Below are positions 28,850 through 38,929 of a DNA stretch of 64,000 nucleotides, piece after piece. Source of the stretch: Anaeromyces robustus (lineage: Eukaryota > Neocallimastigomycota > Neocallimastigomycetes > Neocallimastigales > Neocallimastigaceae); assembly GCA_002104895.1 (NCBI GenBank), contig MCFG01000017.1:242501-306500 (forward strand), given 5' to 3'. Each line of letters starts with the position of its first letter. The stretch's first letter is position 1. Position numbers and translations under genes: made by a program. The notes beneath the pieces are model-generated. The model was not told the origin of the DNA. It ran no database searches and worked only from the letters and a program-made list of their open reading frames with translations.

Positions 28850-29365
28850 TTAAAGTAATTTTAATTTAAATGCTTTATAAAAAATTTTATTAAATTTTAA
28901 ATTATATATAAGTATTAGAATTTATAATAAATATATTATATATATAATTTATTATAATTTTTGTTCTTTTCCTTTTTTTTTTAAATATTAAAATATAAAA
29001 TTTCATTTATAATTATAAATTGAAAAATATAATTATTAAGTACTTTTTTCTTCTTCTGATTCTTCTCCTGGAATTACATGTCTACGTCTTCTCGAAGCTC
29101 TATCTTCATTTTCTGAAGAAGAGCTATCATTTTTGTCATTTTCCATTAAACGTCTTAAACGTCTATCATTCTTTTTTGCTTGAGCATCAATTTCTTTTTT
29201 TAAATCTTCTACATTTGCTTTTTGAATTGTTTCCTTTTTTTTATGTTTCAATAATAATTCAGCTTCTTCTTCTTCACTTGAAGAATCACTTTCTTTATAA
29301 TTTTCTGGCACTTTTCCAGGCCAATATCTCACTTGTCTTTGTGATGGAGGATGATAATGTGACAT
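27025..29365 (-). CDS. MFAP1: Splicing factor MFAP1
   Basis: Spliceosomal B-complex protein (human MFAP1, Spp381-related) that binds PRP38 and helps activation of the spliceosome in the nucleus. Exons 29365-29044, 28692-28580, 28383-28277, 28172-28027, 27828-27395, 27266-27197 and 27065-27025; 410 residues (human 439). It starts MSHYHPPSQRQVRYWPGKVP. The N-terminal half is acidic, Ser-rich and helical. The conserved C-terminal domain is plain: EYELWKLRELKRIKRDKEER, then YTYLQKYYHKGAFYQDDDDD, then YSMPTLEDKFDKTMLPEIMQ and VKKFGRAGQTKWTHL, matching the family's KYKFLQKYYHRGAFF and VKNFGRSGRTKYTHL. It ends GGFEKPSKRRRRS, a likely nuclear signal. All introns are GT-AG. Confidence 0.95.
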
Positions 29366-29930
29366 TTTTATTAGATATTATACTATTTTTTTTTTGTGAA
29401 AAAATAATAAAAATAAAAATAATAAGAGGGAATAAAAATCTATATTTCTATATAAAAATATTAAGTTTATAGAAACAATCAATAATAAATTATTAAATTA
29501 TTTATTATATAAATTGCATTTTATTAAATATATAATTTAATTATAAAGTAATGGAATTAAAAAAAATTTTTATGAATTGTAAAAAAAAGAATATAATTTT
29601 TTATATATAATTAATATTGAAACTTAATTTATAATTTTTTGTATCAAAAAATAAAAAAAAATAATTTTTTATTAATCAATAGTTTAATTTATTACATATA
29701 ATAAAAAGTTTTTAAGAATGATTTTTAAAAAAAAATATGGATTATTTGAAATATCAATTTTTTACATTATACAAAAAAAAATTTTTTCTAATAAAAAATT
29801 AAATTACTATAATAATGATGTTGTCTATAATTTAAAAAATTGATAATAAATTAGATAATTGATAATAATTATAAAATTATAAATGTTGTGAATATATATA
29901 ATATATATATTATTTTAGTTTTTAAAATAA
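29366..29930. other. Intergenic spacer between MFAP1 and DRC11
   Basis: AT-rich, 565 bp, between the MFAP1 start and the DRC11 stop. No coding signal; it must hold the MFAP1 promoter and the DRC11 3' end. Confidence 0.55.
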
Positions 29931-32729
29931 TTATTTCTTTTTTCCTTTTTTGGCTTTTGCATCTTTTCCTCCTTTTGCATCTTTCTTATTCTTTGGATCT
30001 TCATCACCTTCTGTAAATGATGCTAATCTCTTTTTCTGAATAGGAAGTTTATCAAAGAAGCTCTATTATTTATATATAAATAATGGAAATATCATAATTA
30101 GTATATGTTAGATTATATCGAATATATATATTAAATTCAATATAAATATAAAACCTTATAAAGTTTATCATCATCTTTATTAATTGGAATCATTTCAGCA
30201 AGTTGCATTATAAATTCATTAGTATGTAATGGTTTCATTTTATTCTAATAATTTTAAGGTGAAGTTTATATATATATATATATATTAAATTATTAATTTA
30301 ATTTATTTGGTTTATTTCATAATTATTATTTTAAATAGTTTTTTATATTATTTTTAGATTATATATGAATTTTAAATATTTACAGTCGTTATTCTTTTTT
30401 CCGTAATAACTCTTTCACATAATGCTTTAATAGCACCAGCTGTATATTTGTCTGTTAATTTTGTTAATAAACTTATATTAACTAATCTAAAGGAACTCCA
30501 TTCACCTCCATAGTATTTTATATAATATTTCCATAATAAATATCTTGTATTATAATCTGGTTTTGGAATCATAATACCTTTTTTAAAAACAGATAATAAA
30601 CCTTTGGTATCACAATGTATATATAATTAATTAAAGAATATAACTAAATAAAAAAATAAAAAAAAAAAAAAAATAAAAAAAAAATAAAAAAAAAAAACAT
30701 ATTTAAATATTATAAAAAAGGATATCCCATGGCTTATGTGAAGTTCCTATTAACAATATTTTCCCTTTTAATTTCTTTGCATATTTAATTAATCCTTTCT
30801 TAATTCTTCTTGGTTCAGATGGATTATCTTTCGGTACTTTTTTAGCAAATACCATTTCTGCTTCATTTATACATATTATAGATGGTGCACAAGCTTCTGC
30901 TACTTTAAATACCATATGTAACATTTTCACCACACCAGCTTTACCAGGGTATTGTCCCATAGTATTTCTAGGAGATAAATTAAATAATGTTGCACCAGTT
31001 TCTGTTGCAATAGCATTTACATATGCATTTTTACCAACACCTTTTGGCCCAAAAAGAAGTATTGAATTTATTTTTGGTATCGATTCACTGATCGAATCAA
31101 ATCCTAATGGTAAAATGCAATACTCAGTTAAAACCTACATTAATATAATATTTATAATAAAACATTAAAAAAATAAATGTATAATTCTTTTTTTAATGTA
31201 TATTTATTTATTATTTAAAATTTACTTGATGCAAATCTAATAAGCAAGGTTCAATTATTTGCTTCTCCATTGTATTTTCTAAGATACTGTAATCGTATAC
31301 AAAATCTTTTAAATGAAGTTCAACTGGCTTTTTTTTTTTTTTAATAAATTATTTTATTATTATTATTTTTATTAATTTTTAATTTAAATATAATCATTAT
31401 ATATTAATTTTAATGTTTATACATAAATAAATGATATATATTTCTATAATATTTATTACAGATTGGATAATTCCTGCTTGAACTAATTCTTCATACAGGG
31501 ATTCTATTGTTCTGTTTGCTGTTAAATCTTTTTCCTTCTTTTTTCCTTTCTATTTTTTGTGTTAACAATTTGAAAATAAACATATTTTAATATACATATT
31601 TTTATATAAACATATACATATAATATCATTTTCTTTTTAGTTTTTGTGTGGTTTTTATTTAATAATTATATACCTTTCCTTTTTTTCCTTTTTTACCCTT
31701 TTTACCTAATAATTAATATAAAAAAATTGAATTAATTAATTATTATTATTTTAAATAATATTTTTATTATGAAAATTAAAATACCTTTTTTCCCCTTCTT
31801 TTTCTTTCCTTTTCCACTTTCTAATGCAAGTTTTAAATTTTTTAACTCTTCTTTTAATATTTCAACAACTCTTACTTTAATCTTTTTTAATATATTATTA
31901 ATAAAAAAAATTATTATTATGATTATTACTAATAAAATCAAAATCATTTCTTTTATTAAAATAAGATTTTTATATTACTTCTGATTCAACTTCTTTTCTT
32001 TTATCATTTTTAATTATTTCACTATCATGTCTTTGGGCAAAATTATTTTTTTCATTTTTGTTTTTCCAATCTGCTTCATATATATCACATCTATTATTTA
32101 AATTATATTAATAATAATATATAAATTTTAAATTTTTTTATGTTTTTTATATAAAATGTATAATTTTTAATTTACCCTGTTTTAATTAATGGTATATATT
32201 TTGAATTTTTATCGGTTTTAAATTCTTCTGGATCTACTTCTTCCTATAATATATATTAATATATTAAATATTTAATAAAATTTTATGAAAATAAAAATAT
32301 TTTTTAATTAAAATAAAAAAAATTATATTATTTTTTTACTTCTGCTTTTTTTCCTTTTTTAGCCTTTTTTGCACCTCCAGCTTTTTTTAAAGTATCTTGG
32401 GCATTTTCTGATGGAGAAGCTGCTGTTGGTTGTGAATTCTTATTTGATGCTTCATTGCTTTTATTATCAGAAGTTGTTGTATTTTCACCCTCTTTTTTAT
32501 CATCACTTTCTGATTTACTTTTCTTTTTTGTTCCTCCCTTTTTTCCTTTATCATTTTCTTCAGTTGGATCTTCTGTTAACGGAGCTACAACTTTTTCATT
32601 AAATCGGTATTCTGGATCTTGCCATGTTTTATCTGCTGGAAATTCTGGTAATGTTTATATTAATGAATGATAAAATATTAATTTATATAAATTTTTTATT
32701 TTATATATATAATAATATTATATATAATA

Positions 32730-32763
<34 letters not shown>

Positions 32764-34777
32764 CGGTTAAGAAATAATATTATATGCATATATAAAATAA
32801 ATTTCGATTCAAATTTTAATTTATTAAATATTAAAAAAAGGATATTTTCCAAAAACTTTCTTATATTCCATATACCATTGACGGAAATTATCTTGTAATG
32901 TTTCTTTCATATCTGAGCCTTCAACTTTTCTAATTCTATATATATATATATATTTTATGTTAAATATTAATTAAAATAATTAATGTTATTTTTAATTAAT
33001 AATATTATCAATCAATATTGAAATATCTATAAAAGAATTTTAATAAACTTAATTCTTGACAATGCTTTTTATTTAATAAATATTATCAAATATATTTACT
33101 TTTCTTTAATATCTATTAATGCTTGTTGATAATCTTCTTCATATTGTTTTTGAAGTACCTTTCTTCTTTCACGATTTTTTTTATCTTTTATTATTGGATT
33201 TTCGTCATCTTTTTTAATTTGTGGATATGTCATTTCTTATTAAATAAAGTATATGATATTAGATTTATTATTGAACCAGTTTTTTAATCAAATTATACAA
33301 TTTTTTTTTAATATCAATATTTTTTAATATTATTTATTTATAAATATTTAATATAATTTTATGTACCTAAAAATTGATGATCTTTGCGTCTTACATTAGG
33401 ATAATTAGATCTTACTAAATATCCTCGATATCTTATTAAATTAAATTAAATAATAATTTTATAAAATATTAATAATTAAGAATATGAATATTAAAATATA
33501 CATTATTTTTTTTTTTAATTTTCTTTTATTTTCAGTACATTTTTTGAATTTTTAATGCAGCATCTCCAACATCCATTTCATCAACATTATTTTCTAAATC
33601 TTGTTCATGTTTTGCTTGTTTTCTTTAATATGTATAAGAATTATTTTTTTATATTTCAATAAAAAAGTTTATTTTAAAAAATAGTAAATTAATTGTTGAT
33701 ATTTGATATGTTAGTAATAATTAATATAAAATAAATCAAAATTGAATTTTTTTATACTTTAAATCATCCATATATTTTGCTCTAATATAACCCTGTCTTC
33801 CTCTTTCATTAATTTGAAATATTCTTACAGCATCTGATAATGATAAATCTAAAAAATATTGTGTACTCTTATCTATTTCTAATGATTTTGCATTACATGC
33901 AGTCTAAATAATATAAATAATATATTAATTAATTTTTTTTTTCAAATAATAATTATGATAAGATATTTATTGTTTTTAATCATACTAAAATTGATTTATT
34001 GATTTCCAATTGCTTTTCTCTATCTTCCATAAAAAATTTTGGAACAGGAATAATTAGATCTTCTGGTAAAAGTTTTAAATCCATTAATATATCACTTAAA
34101 ACAAAAAAATCTGAATTTTCGATTTCAACCATTTTCTTTTTTTTTTTTTTTTTTTTTTTAAATAAATATAAAATTAAATATTATTTTAATTAATTAATTA
34201 TTTAATTATATGTATTATTAATTTCCATATTACATATTAAATCGTTATTAATTATTACATGTTTTGCTTCCAGTAGTCTTCCAATAACAGCTAAAAGAAT
34301 TTCTCTTATAACTCTTCGTTTTTGAGGTTGCAGTATTTGATCATAAGTTTGCTTTATATATTGTAGTTTTTTTTATTTTTAGTTTTATTTTATTTTGTTT
34401 TATGTTTTTTCAAAAAAATGTTATAATAAGATTAAGATATAAATATATATATATACATATCAATTAAAATATTAATAACTGTGTTATAATTATATTTGGT
34501 TAAAATTAAACTTTCGATAAAAACCTCTATTTTTTTATATATTTGAATATATTTAACGTAAAGTGTAGCTATATGCTGAAATGAACTAGCTTTATCTTTT
34601 GACATTAGTACAGAATCTTGTGGAGATTCATATTCCAACTGTTGTTGGAGATCATCATTAACTTCATTCCAATAACGAATATATGTTCTAAATATTATTT
34701 ATAATCAAAATTTAATATAATAATCTCATTAATGTTTTAATGTATATATTTTCTTTATCAACATACGCGTTAGACAT
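29931..34777 (-). CDS. DRC11: Dynein regulatory complex subunit 11 (IQ and AAA domain protein)
   Basis: Homolog of IQCA1/DRC11, part of the nexin-dynein regulatory complex of motile cilia. Exons: 34777-34767, 34687-34525, 34351-34259, 34135-33986, 33903-33758, 33622-33539, 33431-33367, 33235-33100, 32935-32846, 32652-32340, 32243-32176, 32090-31979, 31881-31785, 31705-31674, 31549-31460, 31327-31226, 31134-30726, 30616-30384, 30244-30155 and 30062-29931; 871 residues in frame. Landmarks: TYDQILQPQKRRVIREIL; an IQ motif ALKIQKIYRGYLVR near residue 215; a Gly/Lys stretch KKGKKGKKGK; and an AAA domain with LLFGPKGVGKNAYVNAIATE near 613. The Walker A Thr/Ser is Asn and the Walker B region is CINEAE, so it is probably a weak or inactive ATPase, which also fits the family. 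Introns at 32845-32653 and 30725-30617 lack GT and fit U12-type AT-AC. The lysine-rich tail ends KAKKGKKK. Confidence 0.93.
30617..30725 (-). other. U12-type AT-AC intron in DRC11 (AAA domain)
   Basis: 109 nt. Donor TGGG/ATATCCTTTTTTATAA, acceptor ATATATAC/ATTG. The eight bases ATATCCTT are the exact U12 AT-AC donor consensus. A branch site TTCTTTAAT (consensus TTCCTTRAY, one mismatch) lies with its branch A 14 nt before the splice site, inside the usual 10-16 nt window. Joining gives HKPWDCDTKGLLSVFKKGIM, which aligns without gaps to the IQCA1 family between the GT(S/T)xxP and PxPDY blocks. No GT donor that keeps the frame is available. Confidence 0.85.
32653..32845 (-). other. U12-type AT-AC intron in DRC11 (linker)
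   Basis: 193 nt. Donor GGAA/ATATCCTTTTTTTAAT, acceptor TATAAAC/ATTACC. Only this acceptor keeps the frame; using the nearby CAG or the next AC gives a stop. Joining gives KKVFGKLPEFPADKTW, comparable to the family's GKFPDYP. The candidate branch site TTCATTAAT has one mismatch, but its branch A is only about 8 nt from the splice site, closer than usual. Confidence 0.75.
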
Positions 34778-35900
34778 TTTAGTTTATTTAATGGTATATT
34801 ATATATTTTAAATGGTTGAATGTATATAAAATGTTTAATAGAAAGTAATAAAAAAAATACAAATAAAAATAATAAGTGAAAAATTAAGAATAAAAAATGA
34901 AAGATAATAAAAAGGATTATGAAATGAAATTAAATTTTTTTAATTATTGATAATTTTTGAACATTAATAAAAATTTTTTATATATTTATTTTTTTTTCAT
35001 ATTCATAATATATATGAATATACAATATAAATATATATAAATATTATTTTTTTATTTGTTATATTTTGATATTAGAAAATATGATGTTTGCATTATTAAT
35101 ATTATATCTTTTATAATAATAATAACTGGATTATGATTTTATCAATTTTTTCTTAATGATATTTTAAATTATTATTAATTATTTAAAAAATTTATATAAT
35201 GTAGATTCTAAAAAAACTAAATAAAAAACATATTATTTAAAAAACTTTAATATTTTTAATTTAATAAATAGTAATTTTTTTTGCTTGTTTTGATATTTGT
35301 TTCATACACCACAAAAATAAATAATTTTAAATATTTTATTAATATTATTGTAAGTCTTTTATAATATATTTATATTAAATTATTGTGTAACAATACTTCA
35401 TTTATCCACAAAAATAAAATAGAAAGTATTTCATTTATATTCATATAATAATTTTAATAATAATAGTAATAATAATTAAAGAATTGTTAACTACACCATA
35501 ATATAAAAGCTTAATAATTTGCTTTTTTTTTTTTTATTATTCTTAAGATGGAGGATACACATAGTAAATATTATTAAATAATTTTTAATATATAAATATG
35601 AATGTAATAACATAAAAAAAAAAAAGTAATTATATTAACTGAAATATAAATCTTTAATTGTTTAATTATATTTTATCCATATTCATTATTTAAAGTTAAC
35701 AAAAAAATTAAAACTGAAGGTATTAATAAGTATTAATATTTTAAATTATATAAATGTAGAAACAATTAATATATATGTATTAATATATGTTTCTTCCTTA
35801 TATTCATTAATATTAATTATTAATTAATGCTTTATTTTATCAAATAATTATCTTTCAATTTCCTTCATAAATAACAATTTTTTATAAAGAAATTAAAACT
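34778..35900. other. Divergent intergenic region between DRC11 and macro-aprataxin
   Basis: 1.1 kb between two divergent starts. AT-rich with short poly-A/T runs and ATTAATA repeats near 35800. It must contain both promoters; no specific binding site could be assigned. Confidence 0.55.
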
Positions 35901-37501
35901 ATGAAAGTAGATCAACTTATAATACCTTTTTTTTCTATTAAAGAGGGTGAAATTGATCTTTTAAAAGGAATTAACATTTTAAATGAGGTATGAGATAATT
36001 TAATATATATTAAAGTATTACTTCAAAAATTTTAAAATTCAATATTCAAAATTTCAATTATAATTTTAAAATTTAAAATTCAATATTCATAATTTCAATT
36101 ATACAATACTAATAATAATAATATTTTTTTTTCTAATACTTATACATTTTAGTCTTTATCATTTTTTCTTCAAAATAATAATGATGATATAGAAATAGTA
36201 TTATTAGAAAATAATATAAATACTATTACTAAATTAAACGAAGTAATATAAAGAATGAATTTTTATATATGTAATTTCTTTTTTTGAATTTATAAATTTA
36301 ATTTTTTATTAAAATTATATATTTCATAATAGAATTGTAAAATCCATGATAAAAGGTATACTTATTTTTAATAATTATTGCTTATGTAATTATTTATAAA
36401 AATTTTTATAACATTTTATGATAATTAATTTTTAATAATTTATGAAATTTAAAGATTTAGGATTGTAAATTCAGAAATTGAAGATTTTATAAAAGAGAAT
36501 GAAAATGAAAAAATAAATTTTAGATATATTGCTACAGAAATTTCTTGGAGATTTAAAATGAGTAATTATTAATGTGTATTAATAAATGTATATTAAATTA
36601 TATATCTAGTAATTCATACTATATAATTAATAAAAGGTTGTACCGACTTTTCTCAAAAAATACAAAAATTAATTGGAACTGATTCCATTGAAAAAGTAAA
36701 AGAACAAAATAAATCTGCTACTCCAAATACTTGTTATTTTATAGATATACCAAAGAATTCTAAACTTTACTCTTTAAATAAAGTTAAAAAAGTAGATATT
36801 ATTTCACTTTCATTATAATATATGATAATTTTTATTAATAACTCTTTGATAATTATGTATATATAAAGATTATTCTTATAAATACACCAAATATGAACCC
36901 TCAAAGGCCAAACCAAGTAGAAGAAGATAAAGCTTTAATAGAATTGAAGAATTCATTTAATAACGTTTTTAAAGAATTTATAAATATTGTAAATAATAAT
37001 AAATTTTTAAATTATTTTAAGAAACCAAATTCCATCGAAACAAATACAAATAAAAAAATAGAATCAAAAACTGGTAATAAACTTTTATAAATAAAAAATT
37101 ATAAATATATTAAAAAAAAAGAAATTATTAATAGAAATATATATATATTTATAATTAGGTAACACATCATGGAGTGATGGGCTTTTATTATATGTTAGAC
37201 ATCCCGAACAGTATAAATCTAGTATATATAAATCATTCGATAAATTTATTGTTATCTATGATAAATATCCAAAAGTAATTAAGCATTTAATACTTTTATA
37301 TAAAAAGTTTTTTAATATTATAATAACTTTTTTTTTTTTTTTTTTTTTGAAATATATATATTTAATAAATTAAAGGCTAAATATCATTTATTAATTATAC
37401 CAAAAGAGAATATAAAAAATATTTATCATTTAAATAAAAGTCATATTCCTTTAATAAAAGAAATGATTAATCTTTCAAAAGAAATTGTTAATGAGTAATT
37501 A

Positions 37502-37534
<33 letters not shown>

Positions 37535-37572
37535 ATATGAATAATGAATAATGAATAATGAATAATGAATAA

Positions 37573-37639
<67 letters not shown>

Positions 37640-38106
37640 AATTATTGTTTGTAATATTTAAATAATCAATTGTAATTATAATATTATTTATCCAAATAGG
37701 TTAAATAGTAAAAATGAAAAATATGAATTTCAAATTGGATTTCATGCTATTCCAAGCATGAATCAAATTCATATGCATGTAATATCAACCGATTTTATTT
37801 CACCATATCTAAAAACAAAAAAACATTGGAATTCATTTACGTCCGAGTTCTTTTTAAAGCCATCATTCATTATTAAACAATTAGAAGAAAATGACAGGGT
37901 TAATGTAAAATATATATTATTTAATTTTAAAATCCAATAATAATATTTTAACTATAATATTTATATATTTTTAAACAAATAAAAAGATTGATAAATCACA
38001 TTTTGAAATAGTTTTAAAGAAAGCTTTGATATGTCATAAATGTAAACAAGAACTTAAAAATATGCCAACTCTTAAAGCACACTTAAATACCCATATTTCT
38101 AATTAA
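35901..38106 (+). CDS. APTX: Macro-like domain fused to aprataxin (HIT) and zinc finger
   Basis: DNA-repair enzyme that removes AMP from abortive ligation ends (Hnt3/aprataxin). Exons: 35901-35987, 36153-36242, 36333-36355, 36455-36561, 36637-36782, 36869-37073, 37159-37274, 37376-37494, 37700-37904 and 37987-38106; 405 residues in frame. The C-terminal half is classic: SWSDGLLLYVRHPE, VIYDKYPKAKYHLLIIP, GFHAIPSMNQIHMHVIS (catalytic His triad), KKHWNSFTSEFFL, then a C2H2 finger CHKC...HLNTH. The N-terminal 170 residues end in INTPNMNPQRPN, the GPNMNPNRPN-type signature of the macro domain found fused to aprataxin in plants; the Gly-rich ADP-ribose loop is not visible, so the domain looks degenerate. 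The junction intron (36783-36868) has a weak GTTAAA donor but joins LYSLNK to IILINTPNMNP in frame. A start at the internal Met of that exon would cut the signature. Confidence 0.85.
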
Positions 38107-38196
38107 TTTTCTAAGTTAAAGCTGTATATATTGGAAAATAATAATATTATTTCTAATATATAAAAATATGTACATTTAAATTTATAAAATAAAAAT

Positions 38197-38228
<32 letters not shown>

Positions 38229-38643
38229 ATTTAAATATATATATATTTTTTTTAGTTAATAAAATTTAAAATTTAAATAAATATTTAAATTTAAGTTATT
38301 AAAAATATATATATATATTTATTTAAAATATATATTTTTTTTTAAAAATATTTTATTGAAATATACAGTAGTTTATATTATTTTCTATATTATGGAACTT
38401 TGATAATTATCATAATTTCATTAAACTTAAAGTAATATTGAATATATATTAATTAAAATAAATCATTATGTTAAAGCATTATTGTATAAAAATATAAATA
38501 AGTGTAAAAAATAAAATAAAAAAATAAAAAATAGAAAAAAATAAAAAAATAAAAAAATAAAAAAATAAAAAAATAAAAAAATAAAAAAATAAAAAAAATA
38601 TAAAAAAAGTATTATTAATTATTGATTAATAATAGTAAAATAA

Positions 38644-38676
<33 letters not shown>

Positions 38677-38929
38677 CATAATTAAATAAAGATCAAAAGT
38701 ATGGAAAATGTTTATTTAAATATTATTAGTATTGTTTTTTTTTTTTTTTTTTTTTATATATATATAATATATTCATTAATGCTTATATAATAATATATCA
38801 ATATTTTTTAATAAATAATAATATTTAATATTTAAGGTGATAATAGTGATAATATTTCAATCAATAAAAAAAGTAAATAAAAAATATAGAAGTATTATTA
38901 TCATAATAAGCTAAAAAAAAAAAAAAAAA
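38107..38929. other. Intergenic spacer with AAAAAAT array
   Basis: AT-rich. Contains a seven-base AAAAAAT array (about 38530-38598), a poly-A run (about 38649-38676) and a T run (about 38736-38755). No exon; presumably the WASP promoter. Confidence 0.6.

Noticed and set aside
29020-29472. 150-codon frame on the + strand
   Set aside because: It is the reverse of MFAP1 exon 1, whose minus-strand reading matches a known family.
32846-32860. Frameshift or sequencing error in DRC11
   Set aside because: The same donor string recurs at two other GT-less junctions, and AC acceptors restore the frame each time.
36893-37090. Separate aprataxin gene starting at an internal ATG
   Set aside because: This Met lies inside the PNMNPQRPN signature, and an upstream exon joins in frame.
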